A stretch of DNA of 64,000 bases from Icerya purchasi (taxonomy: Eukaryota; Arthropoda; Insecta; Hemiptera; Monophlebidae). The position numbers and the translations under genes are program-made. The stretch spans positions 554,736,826-554,800,825 of the forward strand of contig CM077115.1 in assembly GCA_039619475.1 (NCBI GenBank), in the 5' to 3' direction. Positions 1 to 14,500 of the stretch are shown one piece after another. The stretch's first letter is position 1; each line of letters opens with the position of its first letter. The notes beneath the pieces were generated by a model that was not told where the DNA came from, ran no database searches, and was given only the letters and a program-made list of their open reading frames with translations.

Positions 1-195
1 AATACCATTTGGACATTAACTACTCATTACTAATTAAATCATTCTATTTCTTATTAAATTAGTTTAATTATTTATAAATCAGTCTATTTCTCATTTTTAA
101 ATCAGTCCATTTTTCTTTTTGGCGTCGCTGGGAATCGAACTCTTTGACCACTATCTCATCAATTGAGAGTTCACGCCATTAGGCTCTCGCAATGG
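1..195 (-). repeat. tRNA-derived SINE, copy 1 (reaches the window edge)
   Basis: On the minus strand, 121-190 reads like a decayed tRNA: an A-box-like CCTAATGGCGTGAAC and a good B-box GAGTTCGATTCC, followed by a pyrimidine-poor AT-rich body. A second copy with the same head and the same body words (CCATTTG.AC..TAA on the plus strand) occurs near 45940-46085 in the same orientation, which supports a dispersed SINE family rather than a functional tRNA. No intact cloverleaf is seen. Confidence 0.6.
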
Positions 196-606
196 GGTTA
201 TAAAACTATTATAATAGTAGGAAATAAAGTTGATCACACTGCGCAGTAGCTAAATCGAAAACATAAATGTCGTACCATTTTAATTCTACTTCAGCTGAAA
301 GGTGCGTAAAATAATTCATCGGTTCTAAAAATTCGAAGTAATTCAACAACAATAATATCTAATTAAATAATGGAATGTAATAATTAAAAGTCCAATTACC
401 GACACAGAAAATTGTGATTACTTGCATGCGAGAAAACACGGAAACGTTTCACCGCGACCAGTATCTTCGTTTTAACGTTATCGGAATTTTTTGTTTGTAC
501 GTAAAAAATAAATATTAATTTCGAAATTAATTGGCTGTATTTTTTCAAACAAAATTTTTCATTTAAAAACGAACTTGTAGAAGTTCGTTTTTTTTTCTTC
601 TTTTCG

Positions 607-696
607 ATGAATTTTTTTGCTCAAATATTGGCTGCCTCCATTTGCGGAATGCATTGGCTTGAACTGATTCTACACTTATACCTTAGAATCAGAAAT
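607..696 (+). CDS. Ste24: Ste24-like exon 1 (start codon, TM helix 1)
   Basis: ATG at 607 opens 30 codons: a hydrophobic helix followed by WLELILHLYLRIRN. This lines up with the family pattern of a first membrane helix followed by YLWETFLAQRQ-type residues. The donor GTAATC at 697 leaves phase 0, matching exon 2. The donor is weaker than consensus. No TATA box or other promoter element is evident upstream, and the 5' UTR extent is unknown. Confidence 0.75.
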
Positions 697-3600
697 GTAA
701 TCATAATTTATTATCTAATCTGGAATGTTTTTGGCCAATCAGCTGTTTTTCGATTAGCGACAAATACGAAGTGAATTTCGCAGCTTCAGGGCATATTTTA
801 CATTTTTGTATTTGTTTCGTTGTTTTAATTCGTACAATTAATGACGTAGTCGTAGCTCCTTTTTTTTTCTTTTTTCCAGCAATTGTTCTAAAACCGATTG
901 CGCTCTAGGTGCATTAAATCCGTCTCTTCGCATATGTTTTAAACTCGCACGGTTTTTTGCTCATTTTAAATGTTAAAAATGAGCTTGCATACAAAGGCGT
1001 ACGCAGGATTTTTTTTTGGTCGGGGTTAGAATTTAGAAGATGAGTTAGGGGATGGTAACTCGGTACCTCGACTAAGTACCCGTCTATTCGGTGGTTTGTA
1101 AATTAAAATTAAAAAAAATTACAAAATTAACGAATATTATTTTTAAAAAAGTTACAAAACTGACAAATTTTTTTTTTAAAAAAAAAAATAAATAATAGAA
1201 ACGTAACATTATATTTGTAATAAGCACAAATTAGATAAGCATACGAATTTTATTTAAGTAAAACAAAACATTACAAAACAAAATTAAGATTTTGAAGATT
1301 TTTTGGGGGGAGCAATGGCCCCGTGGCACCCCTCTCGGGTGCGCCAATGAACTTGCATAGATATACCAATTCTGGTAGAGATAGTTTTAATGAATTTTCG
1401 CGGATTCGCGTGTTAATATTCAAACGGAGACGAGCTATATATTTAGTCTACTAAGTGACCCTAAGGGAATATATAGTAGCGTGTCTTTATTACAACAAAT
1501 GTGGCACACGCCTGTTCAGTTGGAAACGGATTTTTGACAGTGCGTGAAATTGTCTAGTTTAACAAGTAAAAAAATTCATTCGGTTAATTTTTATCCCGCA
1601 TGTAAAACCTGTCTAGTGTTTCCATTTTTTGTATATAAAATTAAGCAAAGCCACTATTAAATTAACAAAGGGGAAATTTACCTGTTAATGAAACAAGTAA
1701 AAGAAGAAATAAATAATCGTGTATTAGGTTGTTTTAAAACATCGCTAAATTGAACAATTTTCGGAATTTTCAAAAATGTTATTACTTCAAAAGACGTGTT
1801 CAAGGCAGTGAAATGAGAATAGCCGTTCTTGCAGAGACGTTTAATTACCTGCAAATGTAAAAAAAAATCAAAAACGAAAAAATGGTCTGCAATTTTCAAG
1901 GACGCACTTCATACTTTTCTACAATGAAAATAAGTAAAATTATCGGCACTTTCTTTAAGATGTACACATAATATACGACGCTATTGCGCGAAATCATTTT
2001 TGAAACTTATACAATTTTGGTTTAACGTAACATTAAGCAATTTAACATATAGAATCCTATTATTCGGTATAATAATATATATATATATATATATTTAAAT
2101 CTATTGCCGTCTTCTCTTATTGTTCTATTGTAAACACTGGAAGTGAAACAATTAAGGAATAGCGTCCGCAACCTGCTTCAAGTTCCTTATCAGAATGCCA
2201 AAGCCGAATAATGGAAGTTTATTAAACGTCCAATCTTTACTTAGAGTGTTCAATTTTTAAAAGTTTTCAAAATTTATATTTTCATCAAATGATGAGTGTG
2301 TGCGTAAATGTCGGGTCGTGCATAGTTAATCGTTATATTTTCTCTCAATTTTTTTTTATTACTAAAAACATTTTTTCACTCTATTCGATTTAGGTTGAAA
2401 CAATTCGAAGTATCGACGAGTTTCCTGACACGGTATTACGGTTTTATTCTATCGAAGAACTGGAATTTCTAAAAATAATTCAGTTAAACTATTTAACAAA
2501 TTTGAAGTTTGCATTTATACTTTTGTATTCTGCTTCAGTGGTAACAGTAAGTTTAATGCGCACTTAATCCTTTAAATTTTTCAGTATATGTACATGTGCG
2601 TTGCCGTTAAAATATCTACAAAAAAATTACTCCGGCAGGCTTTTCTGTTTATTTGCGAAATGTTGATTCTCGTTTTTAATTCTGATAAACTGCACGTCAG
2701 TTTGGAAAAACTAATTTACCTAATCAGATTTTTTTTCCTTATAAGGAAAGAAAAGCAAATCGCTTTATTCAAAAACGAAAAATCGCCAACTACCAATACC
2801 TATTGCGATAGAGCTAATCTGAAAAAATTATAGAGTACGTGCAAACCGAAGTTCATCTAAGCAAGCACACTTCAAATCATAGTCGAATATCTAAATTACC
2901 TTCTAATCCCCATTCCTTTTACAAACGAATATAGCCTCTTCCTTTATCGTGGTCTTGGTTTGCTGATTCTCCTGGCCGTAATCGCTCCGTTATTTCCTCC
3001 ATAACACGTCTTCATTTCAATCATAGTTGTCTTTCTTCGTCTCTTTTTCGTTTATCTATTGTTTCTTCTTCACACTGCATTTTTCGTCCCTCTGATCACG
3101 ACTGCGTCTGTGATGCGAATCATATTTCCTTTGAATGTCCTCTTCTTGTGCAGGAGCGCTCCCTGCTCTAAAGTTCTTACATCTTAAACTGCATATTACT
3201 TTTTGTGCTTCCTACATACTTCCCGTTCCTTCCCCAGATATTGTTTCAGCTTTAGCAGAGTTAATTTTCTCCATTTTCCTATATATATATTAAAATTTAA
3301 TCCTTTTGCTTCTTCCTAATTCTTGGATGATGGGTTCATTAACGCAAACGAAGTTTATCGGACATTCAATGTTAATAAATTAATTAATTTTTCGATTGGT
3401 TATTCTGCAAATAAACGTCTTTAGAAATACGGGTAAAAATGAATAATCGACTCGAGTATCGACGACAAAAAATTTAAGGTAAGAGTGTTAAGAAATAATG
3501 AAATATTCAACTAGTAATTAAAGTACGCAAACACTCGAATAACAACATTTTTGATCGTTTAACAAGCAACAATGCCGCGAATTGGAGCAAGCAGGTGGAA

Positions 3601-6600
3601 GAGTTCTCTTGGGAGAAGTGAACGAGCAAAACGAGCAGTGAACTCAGCCCTCTGTATATACATCGATTAGCTTGCACTAGTTATCGACTTACCTCTGCTA
3701 GACAGAGTCGTAGCTAAAGGCGGAACACTCGATCATAAAATAGGCAATAAATATGGTCAGAGTAGAATTATATTTTTACAATGAAAATATTCATTTAGAT
3801 TATAAAAAAGTCGAATATTCAATTTGAGTATGTAAAAACGTAACGTACATAAAAAATCCGATAAATGCTTTTTAGCACTACTGATAAGTAATGTTAAAAT
3901 ATGGAGAAGTGTATATATGTACACAGTGCCCGAGAATAATCTTGTGCACTATAGGAAATCTCTAAAGCCATTTCTCTTATCACAAGGTCTAAAATCTATT
4001 ATTTTTCCACCATCTACAGAGAACTATCCTGCTCTCTTGTTACAAAATCTAATATAGAAAGATTTTCTATCTATAAAAATATGATTATAATGATTAAAAA
4101 ATTAAAAATAATCGAATGAAATAGGGTTTAATAACAGTTATCCAGGGAGAAATTACAAATTCACTAAGTTCACATAGTAGCACGAAAAAAGTACGGAAAT
4201 AGTGACAAAAAAAATTGAAAACAAAGAGGAAGGAAAAGGGGCGGAAAAAATAAATAAATAAAATCACAAAAAATAAATAATAGATTATTAAACAATGTCT
4301 TTATCCGAGTCTAATTCTTTTTCCGATTTCTGTTGACCGTGGTAAACGTGAGAGCATGTAAAAAGTAAATCTGAGAATGTGAGAAAATGTTTCTTCGAAG
4401 ATCCTTTCTCTCCGTAGGGGGGGGGGGGCTATTCCGATTATCAAACTGTTACGCTTTTAACGTTAATTATAATTTGCACTAATTAAATACCGATGCGGGT
4501 TATGTTTATGTATATTCGTCAGTTTTGTAATTTTCACATATTTCTCAAACGAACGTACGTAAAAATTTATATACAATTTTTCAGCTTGTATTGGTTTTAA
4601 ACGTAATACCGAAAACGTGCGATTTATGCTCAGATTGGTTGCGAAAGACGAAGCGAACGAACGAAGTTATCCATTCGTACAGTCTAGTTGTTCTAATAAT
4701 GCTCCTTAGTTGCGTATACAATGCACCGATGCTATTCACTTTATGCGAATTCGCAATAAAAGTTCGTAAATATTTATGCAAATAAACTTTCGAATTACGT
4801 AAAATGAATATATTCGATTCGCAACTGAAATTAATACAAAATCTTTCACGAACGCAGGATTTTATTTAAGGAAGGGCCAAATTAAATTTTTTCATTGCTG
4901 AAACTTCTAGACGACTAACGAATTGCTAAATTCGAAGAAATAGAAATCTCAAACTTACGTTGCACATTAATAAAGATAACATTAACTGTTTCATCGCAGA
5001 AATTATTCGTGTAAAAAAATTAAGAAATACACATAAGCTGAACACTTTCATGCTTATATTAACAAAAATCGACTAGAATTTTTTCAGGAAATCTTTCCGC
5101 GAATTCTTTTTTCGGAACTCTCCTTTTTTTTCTTCTCATAAAAGTTTACCAAACGAAATTTTCATTTAAGCACCAGTGGTTTCAACGTAAATCTTGGTCA
5201 ATTTTGGAGCTTTTTTTTTTTTTTTTTTTTTTTTTTGGCCTGAATAAATACAGTTTATTAGACCAGTAACCTACACTATGAGTAGATATGAAAAATTACT
5301 AGTAATAGAAAAATAAAGAATGGAAAGCGGGGAAAGGAAATTCCATTCTACAGTATGGCCGCAACCACAGTATAGTGCCCAAAATGTTCAATTAAATTAA
5401 CCGAAAAAAAAACAGAATAAGAAATTAAAATAGGTTATCATTCTGCAATATGGCCGCAACTGCAGATCAGTGCCCACAATGCCTTAAACAAAAAACAATG
5501 AAAAATAAAAATTTAAAAATTTAAAAAATTCCAATCTCACAATATGACTACTATAGTTGCCTGGAAATGTTCACAATGCCCGATGGGAAAAGGAAATAGC
5601 CACACTGAACAAAGACTACAATGCAAGAAAAATAAATAAATAAATAAAGAATGTAATAAATAGATTGATAAGGAACAAAATGAAATAAAACCGTCTTCTT
5701 CAACAAAGTAATAAACTCCAATAAAAAAAAAAGTTAAATAAAGATCCTGTAAATTTTGGAGCTTCTTGCGATACTCCATAAGATCCGTAGAAAATGATTA
5801 TACTTCATTGGGTATTTTTCGTTGACCGAGATTTGCAGTGGAACAAATTTATGAACTGAAACAAATTTACAGCACCGCTCTTCTTCTCGAGTCTGAATTA
5901 TCCCCAATTCAGTAATTAAACTACCCTTTACTGATATTAAGCAAACATGTACCGTTTACAGTTAGGAACTCGGGGAATGCTTGAGCATCAGAAAGGGGAA
6001 CAGCGTAATTGCGAATGGAAATCTTTCCTTTACTTGATTCATAATATCACAAACCTGCTTAGTTGCTACTGTTTTATTTATACACATTTGCATTCTATTT
6101 CTTTTTCTTTTTTTAATTATCGAGTGTATATTTTTCTTCCTTTTTCAATTACATACTGACAGAAACTTTGTTTCTTAATAAACATAAAATCATTAATTGT
6201 TTTTTGTGGTTGTTTTATACCAACATGTATGGCTTGCCGTTATGAAAATCTATAAGTTGAATCTTTCAACATGTGACATACAGTCCATGTTTGGTTTATT
6301 GCTATTTACCCGAAGTTGATTCAATTTTTCTTACACATTCCAATAAGTGTTCTTTATGACCGCTTTTGAGCTTTTAATTTCACCTAAAGTATAAATTCAT
6401 TTCGAAGATTTACTAAAGAAATTTGTAATATCAGTCAAATTGCGAAAAAATACAGAAACTTGTTCAGCGGCAGTGAGTGGAAACGTTGATTTTAATCGAT
6501 CTAAAGTGATGCTATCTTCACGATCGCTTAGCCGCATGACAAAATAGGAGGATGTAGGTTTAACGACTTTGAAGGAACCTTGTGACAGCTAAGGTCGATT

Positions 6601-8522
6601 CCTTTTCTTGACGAATTACGTCGAATGAAAACACATCGATGTAAGTGTTGTATGATTGCGATACAGTATCGTAGTAACCGAAATGTTTTACGTTACGATT
6701 AGTACTGATTCGAAGTATACGATGAAGTAGTAAAAATCTCACCTAGTAATCGTAGGAGGATACAAAAAGGAGTTCGCTGGGTGCTGGTTTGTTGAGTTTG
6801 GTTGATGCCCGGATTTCAAATGGATTGTGATCATGTAATTTTGTTTATCCATATTGCTTACCTGACCGTACGACGATTATATTTAGCATATTTATTTGAT
6901 TTTAGATTAAACGCTGTGGTACGTACGTGACAAGTACCAAAGCGGCTCGTTAAAATCGAAAACATCACTGAAGTAAACTGAAACCCTTGTATGCAGTTAA
7001 GGTTCTGGGGATGTCATGTCAACTAAGCCACATTTCGAAAAGCACATGAGTTTTTGTATCTGCTGTGCCGCTTTTCACAAGTGTCGCTTCAGTCTAGTTG
7101 GAAAACCGATCCACAAATGGTATAAAAAACCGGTAGCTATTAGAAGATGAAAAGAGTCCTCACGATGTCCAAGTAAAGCTTATGAAATCTGTGGGACTCT
7201 GAGAATATTCCAAAAGGAGCCCTTGTGTGAGTATAACTTTTGCCTTTTGTCAATCAAAGTAAGTCTAGATGCAGACCTTAATATCACAAAAAATTTTTTG
7301 CCAAATAAAGCGTTGGCATATGAACTCTGTCGTTCGGCGTGCGGATAGGTGGTTAATGAATGGAAAATCTGAAAAATTGTTTTTCATAGCGCATAAAGGA
7401 AGGAATAGACGCTACAATTGGTGGTCTGTACATACGAGTACCTCGGCGTCTTTATCATCGGATCTGAGCAGGCTAAAGTACGGTTCCTTTGCTCGCAATA
7501 ATTCCTGTAGTTCATCATTTGCATTTGTAGGCGTTGAAACTCTGGCGCTGGTGGCACAGTTGTTTTTGAACCGGACAGGGAAAAATTTTCCATTCCATCT
7601 TGTGTATTCGAGTTTGTCAGTGAACTGGAGTTGTTGGGCGCCTGTCGTGTTGAGAATCGATCGGATTTCCGATGAAAAACATGGGTCAATAGTTTCTGAC
7701 CAATGACTACCGCTATTTGTTACCCTTCAATCTAATTTGTAAAATATTTAAGGCTTGCAAATATAAAAATTAACGATTTTAATGCAAAATTCGGAAATGA
7801 AGCTGCTTCTGAGTGTATTGGAGCGTACAGCTCAGAACAACGAAATGATAGAAGAGACGGACTAATCGAATTAGACGATAACAAGTTCAGTCAAGTATGA
7901 TGTTTCATGCGCTGGGAATTCCGTAGTACGTTAAGTTAAAAATAACTATAATTTACATTTACATAATACTAAATTTAAAATAAAGAAATTTGATTTTGGG
8001 GGAACACCGGGAAAGACATGTAATTTTTCGTGCTTTTTTGAACTTTTCGTCAACTTCGAAGGTTTCGTTAAGGAAATGAAATGCGCTTTCGTTCCCGACA
8101 AATAACAATCTTTCCACCGACATATGTCATATGTCCGGAAAAAAAGTATTTTTTTCAAAAATTTTGGGCAAATCAAAACGGCGGAGAGAGTAAATCATTT
8201 TTTTAGCCTCAATTTTTTGATTTTATAAAAGAGCTTCTGCGTTTTATTTTATATTTTGAATTTCACTTTTAAAGTCTAGTGAGATGAGTTATGAATTTTT
8301 TAAGGGTGATTTATGAGGTCGCTTTAAATTCCATATCATATATATTCTTGACGGTTTTTTGCCGCCCAGTGTAATCAGTTAGCTCGAATTATAGTAAAGA
8401 GAATTTTAATTGTAATTTATGATCCAATTTTGCAGTTTATAAGTTAAACCGTTCGTCAGGTATTGATTTTTATTTAACAGTTTTGTACCATCTTATTAAG
8501 ATTTCGTACAATATAGGTGTAT

Positions 8523-8567
<45 letters not shown>

Positions 8568-11500
8568 GAGATCCTAAAAATCATACGATAATGTGCAAGG
8601 CAGAATAATCATAATAGTCAGTTAGAAGAGCACATCTGTTGTTAACTGCATTTGAACATGCGCGTGTTTCTGCTGATAGATTTTACAAACCTCTAAAGAC
8701 GCTTCTTGAAAACCTAGGTTATGATTGGCTATTAATTCATTGATAGATATTTATCTTTTCCTCTCCGGACTGGAAGAATCAGTAGATTTGTGATGTTCTG
8801 CACAAAATACGCATGCTACGGATAAACTGTTACAATTTTCTTCGATATGGGCACATCTTACTGCGCTTTTGCACTGGCGACCAACGTGGCCGTATCTAAG
8901 ACATCAAAAACATTGCCGGATTCTCCTGACGAGAGCCTCGCAAGCAAAGCGCACGTTCCAAAAGAAAACGTACGTCGGTAGAACTCTGTCCGTGAAAACA
9001 GACGAGAACGGATTGACTCGAAATAAACTTAACTTCATTATCGATAACTGATTGTCTATTTAATCTTTTAATATATTTAATTGGAAAGGAGCCAGAGTTA
9101 ATCATTTGGTAGAGGTGTTCGTCGGTAAACTCAAAATCGACTCCCTTTATTACTGCCGATCTAGAGATCATGTAAGAAGGGATGCACGTTTTGAAATCGC
9201 TGGCTATCAGCGAGGAATTATTTATCAAATTATTTTCCGATTGGGGAGAGACAACTGCACAATAGCCCTGTTGCGTCCCACCTTTTTAATTTCTATGATG
9301 TCCTTGCACAGATGATACTTTCTCAAAGTTTCTGCGATTTTTAATAGGAACTCGAAACTGATTATCTATGTTGATGTTTTCTACAAATACTTTATAGGCT
9401 ACGTTATTATTAACATTACTTGCGTTATAAAAATTTTGTAATCGATCAGAACTGTCATGACTTTCTAGAGTTCGTGTATTGTTTAAAATGTTATCGTTCG
9501 CATTATAATTAGAAAATAAAACATGTTTTATAACGTCTACACATCTGTAATCATATCGCTTTCAGTCGATAATTCTACAATCAGTAGTGCAATTAGAGAT
9601 ATACACATGTTTTATCAATTATGGGGGAAAAATTCGATAGAGTTTAGCATGAGAAAATTGTAAGTGCTCTTCGCAAACACATCGGCAATGTTGGTTAAGC
9701 ACATGACAAAGTGTTAATTACGAGTCGCCGTGACAGTTACAAAGAATAGTACACAAGCTAGCGACGAAGATCGCCGACATACAAAAATAAACCTTACAAT
9801 CAAAGAAAGCATTGCATAAAAAACAATGTGAAATAAGGTTAATGCACTCAAAATGTGTTTTTATCATCGACTATATCGCAATAAATGGGGAAGATATGAT
9901 AACGAGTGGCGAAGTGCTTCAGCGGACTGGATTTCAGGAAAGAATTCTCTTGCCAATGTTATTGTAAGGTAAACAGAACTTTCTGCGAAATAAAATTGAA
10001 TATGATAGCTTAAGACTAGCTAGAAAAGCTCCAAAGGAACGGCGTAGATTGACCAAACGGAATATTTGATGTTAATTATAATTTAATTTAATTACAGTCA
10101 TGTAATCAGAGTATTGTTGATGGCGACTTGTAATATAAGTTAATCGATAAATTATCGGAAAAATGGTAAATGAATTTTTGATAATAACAACTCAAAAGAC
10201 GAAAGTTAATATGAGAAATTGTTTGTTAGTTCTATGGAATTGCAGTTCTTTAGTTTTCATATAAAATTGATCTATGTAGAATAATTCAGAAAAAGTTTGA
10301 CTGGAAGATATTTGATCTTAACTGAATGTGAAGGTGCAGATTTCATGAAGGCGCGGGCTCTGTTTATTTAAATTTAATATTAGGTCGGCTGATTCCATAT
10401 GATTCTGTTGCCTTATAGATCGTTAATAATGAAGATGGATGTGTACACTAGCGAGATCCTATAACAGATCTCAGTACGTTGGGGTTCTTTCATTTTTCGA
10501 ATATATGCCGTATTTAATTTTTCCAAAATAGTTTAGAATCTCTCTCAATTTTTAAATATTTAACTAAATCTTTGGAAACTATAGATTTGTTATTTATTCT
10601 CCGTAATGGCATGTCTTGTTTTTTTTTGTCATTAGTATTTCTCGGTTTTTTTTTTTTTAATGCAAATGTAAAGTCTGTTTAAAATTTTTTGGTCAGCATT
10701 TAGCTAATACTTTCCTGATCCATCCGCTACTATCTTTAGCAAGATTTTAAGAAGTGCTTGGCTATATCATTTGCATATTAGATAAATGTACAGATTCAGC
10801 TATGAACGTTGAGACTGTCTTGAAGTAATCCTTGTTTCAAGTTTACAGATCTATAAGTTTTTTGTTTTTTTTTTTTTTCTGAGTAAAGAGCTACCAATTT
10901 TAGATTATGAAAACAATTGTAAATCTAGTGTGATTCTTTCAAAAAAACACCGGCTTAGCAAGTATTTCAGTCGGTATTTTTGGATCTACGCTAAACACTA
11001 TCGGCTGATTTAAGATCGATAAATGCAATAATCTAACAGATTAATTTTGTAAATCATTTATTAAAACTTTTAACTCGCATTCCCAGATGTTTTCTAAAGC
11101 CATATCGAATCTTCAGTGCTCTTCCATAATGGTGTTAGCACGCTATTCTGTTCCATATGTTAAAATGCTTTCCACGGATTTCCTTTTGCACGGAAGAGTC
11201 AAGATATGGGCCTGTACGAATTAGTCATTCGGCTTTTTCTCTGATTTTAGAATCGGGACATATTTCACCATAGAGTATTTTGTTTCTAATAATGAGTTAC
11301 AAAAAAATATTAACATCCTTTTCATCTCAGTTGATAGCATCTTACTTTATAGGATTTTTTCATGATCTAAGCTTAATTCTTCGTCTATCCGACTTGTATA
11401 TATATATATATATATATTTATCTGAACCATTTGTCACAGAGATAGTTGTAAACAGTAGTCCGGTTGGGTTATATATTTTTTTTCTTTGAAATCCAATCTG

Positions 11501-14500
11501 GCGTATTTGTATGGTGTTTATATAATGCTTGGATATGTTTTAAAAACCTTACTTCGTGTGCTAGACTTTTGGTGCTTAAATTAACGTTAATATCGTTGCA
11601 ATATTCTTTCCAGGCTAATTTATTTATTTATTTATTTTTTTTTGTTTTTAAACCATTGTTCATGCAAAATGTGTGAATCATTTTAATTATTATAGAAACT
11701 CGATTCTATACGATTTAATTAATGCAAGTTGCGTATTGAATTTTTCTTCATTCATAGTGCCGAATTTATATTTGCAAAGACAGAAAAATATTTGATGTAA
11801 CCCCATTCATCAAACCTATACTTTAAAAGCAAAAATTATTAGCCGTAATTTTCGTCCTACATTCAACAATTGTTCTTGCAACTTTTTAAATTCCTAAGAT
11901 GTTTCCTAAGAAATTTAACACTTAAAATGTTTGCTTCTTGAAAACATGCGATGTTAGAATCGATGTTGCATTTAATTATTAACACATAATAATAATCTCT
12001 ATACGTCCCTATCATATTGAAATAGGTCTATTTTTCACTAGCGTAGGTTTTGCATTACGTATTACTGTTATCGTTTGAGTTATACACGAACCCAGTATTT
12101 TTGCTGATAATATTATTACTATTTTGTATTATCCGATTTCATTTTTACAATATTATTAGTACGCGTTGACCGGCTGCAATTGCAAACAAAACCTTTTCAA
12201 CTCGCTCAATATTAGCCACCTTACCGCTATTTAATCAACCATCAGCACTTTTCAAATGTCGCCCTCTGAAAGTGTTCCGTGTGAATCAGGAATTTCCAGC
12301 TTTCCTATGAAACCGCAACATTCTTGGCGTTTGGTTCCGCATCCAATTAAACTCGAATTCACCAATACCAAATTTTGTTCTGTCAAAGCACCTCGCTCTT
12401 AATTTGTCTAAATATTTTATCAATAAGTTCGTAATGTTATAAATTTATGAAGTCCTATCCATTCTTCAGTGACATCATTTAGGTCAAATCTTAACATCAC
12501 AGTTAACCTAAAAGTTAAAAAAATTCTAAAACCGCAAACAAAAAAATCTTCCATTTTAGCAGATTACCACGGTTTTATTGAGCAATAACGCTCTCACTTA
12601 ACTCTTCATAGACGGACCAAAACCTTCAGATGGTATAGCCAGCGGCATTGTCACTACCGGAAATATTTTTTGTTTTTCTCTTCCTTCGTCTTTTAGGTAA
12701 TATAATCTACCGCGAGCTCTATGGCAATAAATTTTCTTTTAGATAATAACATCGAGATCTCTTCACCTAATTTGTTCAGATTCATTAATCTCCCTATTAA
12801 AAAGTATAATCCATCAATATGTAACGGCAAAAGACGTTATTCTTTCACTACTTTTATCCGATATGTATCTTTTATTTCGATTCCGTCGCGCATCGGCGTT
12901 CAAGGCAATTTGCTTGTAAACATCTCGATTAGATCCTCATCTTATACCCGTACCCTAACTTGTAATTTCAATTATGAATCTTAAAATCAACGTGAAACGA
13001 AGATTTCTAGGTTTAAATGCTCCCCCAAGTTTCGCCAGTATACTAACGGTGACTGATCTGATATTCTTACTGATAAAAACAGTAGTTATTTGACATTCCG
13101 ATTAGAACAGATTAACATACGAGGTGTGACAATTGTATTTGTAGACTTTTTCCCTGGAGGGCCTAAAAATAGGGGGAGGGGGAAACTTACTCTAATCACC
13201 TTCACAGTAGTCTCCTCCGAAGTCAACGCACTACCGCCAACGTTCGACCCATTTTTGGAAGCTCTCCGCAACCCCTTCCTCGAAGATAGAGGTCAATCAG
13301 GACCCCCGCCGTGACACTTTCGACTTTGGTAATGCCGTCGTATCGGTTTCCTTTCGAGTAACTTTTGAGTTGAGGGAACAAATGAAAGTCGCATGGAGCT
13401 AGGTCCAGGCTGTATGGGGGGGAGGGGTACGGGACTGACGTACTGCGAATGTCGTGATGCAGCCCCCAGCCTTTCTCGGCCAATTCGGGTCGTGCGCGGT
13501 ACGCGCGGGCTCGTAACCGTTTCAAAATTTGTAGAATATGGGAACGTATTAGTGATGAACAGCGCCGTTGATGTCGAAGAAAGCGATCAGTAAAGACTTG
13601 ACTCTTGATTTGGACATACGAACTTCTTCCGGACGCTCCTCGCCCTTCTCCACCCACTGCATGCTCTGCCTCTTTGTCTCAGGGTCATATTCGAACAATC
13701 ATGTCCTGACAGATGGATCTCCGGAGCTCTTTTTGCTCAGCTGTGAGCAGTTTTGGAACCATCTTGGCGTACATATACGTGTTACCGTTATGAAAACTAG
13801 ATATACTGACTCAAAAATGTACCTAACGAGACCGCGAGCAGCATCGCAGTGTTAGTCGCGCTATGAAACAATTCTACGAATACAATTGTCACACTTCGTA
13901 TTTGTACTTCCTTAAGAAATAGTCTCATTCCAGTTGACAAATTTTTGCAGTTAAACATTTCTTTTTAGACTTCTCTATCAAATCCGCAAATGTATAAATA
14001 ATCTGCTCGATATCTTTTCTACCAGCTTGCAAAAGAAAAAAGAAAAAATCAACTTCTCTCTCTCCTGAAATCAATTCAAAATTTGAATCCCAAAACTTCG
14101 CGTTTTTTAAGACGACGGGAGGCCGCACACAAATGCAGCAGTAAATCACATTTTCTTCTTTCATAAATACTACAGTACTTGAGAGCGGGATATGTTAATG
14201 TTATCGTCGAATCGGCATTTCTGTAATTTGAAGCTTCTTTACAGAAAACATCGATACAGCGACGCATATGTTGACGAGCGATAGCAGTATTTCTTGTTTT
14301 TTAATGCAGTGTAATTTTTCTCCCTTAAACAGTGTTTCGCAAATGTTATGTTACACATTGTTTATTTTTACCTTTTGCTGCTGTTATGGATAGTAGCGTT
14401 GACTTATGCTATGGCCTACTTCAAAGAGCGAAATAATAAAATCGATTACATCGCACTGTTGCTCGGAGCAACGTTCGTGTGGTTATCTTACGTGACCCAA

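Larger units (their letters stand above)
7270..9560 (-). pseudogene. Decayed LINE ORF1 (gag-like with CCHC zinc knuckles)
   Basis: Read on the minus strand from about 9560 downwards, shifting frame several times. It gives YKVFVENINIDNQFRVP, AETLRKYHLCKDIIEIKK, GRNRAIVQLSL, SASDFKTCIPSYMISR-like, KGVDFEFTDEHLYQMI, QSVLVCFHGQ, then zinc-knuckle residues CLRYGHVGRQC and C..EHHKSTDSS, NHNLGFQEA. This is the gag-like nucleic-acid-binding protein of a jockey-type non-LTR retrotransposon. Stops and frameshifts abound and no endonuclease/RT follows downstream, so it is a dead fragment. The 3' part (7384-7689) is Pro/Ser-rich and fits the variable tail. It lies in intron 4. Confidence 0.7.

Noticed and set aside
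121..190. A functional tRNA gene on the minus strand
   Set aside because: A- and B-box-like words are present, but no complete cloverleaf forms by eye and a second decayed copy shows it is a SINE.
2588..2833. 81-codon open frame after a TTTTTCAG acceptor-like site, considered as a Ste24 exon
   Set aside because: It begins only 39 bases after the exon 2 donor, too short for an intron, and its translation does not align to the family segment, whereas exon 3 at 4585 does.
4581..4781. Minus-strand 66-codon open frame
   Set aside because: It is the antisense of Ste24-like exon 3, which has splice sites and family similarity on the plus strand.
7269..7706. 145-codon plus-strand frame
   Set aside because: It overlaps the gag-like LINE ORF1 on the minus strand and has no family features of its own.
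8528..8563. Alternating TA tract as a regulatory or CRISPR-like array
   Set aside because: Simple dinucleotide repeat; no spacer structure, and this is a eukaryotic window.
13090..13855. Plus-strand frames of 66-95 codons in this segment
   Set aside because: They are antisense to the mariner transposase remnant.
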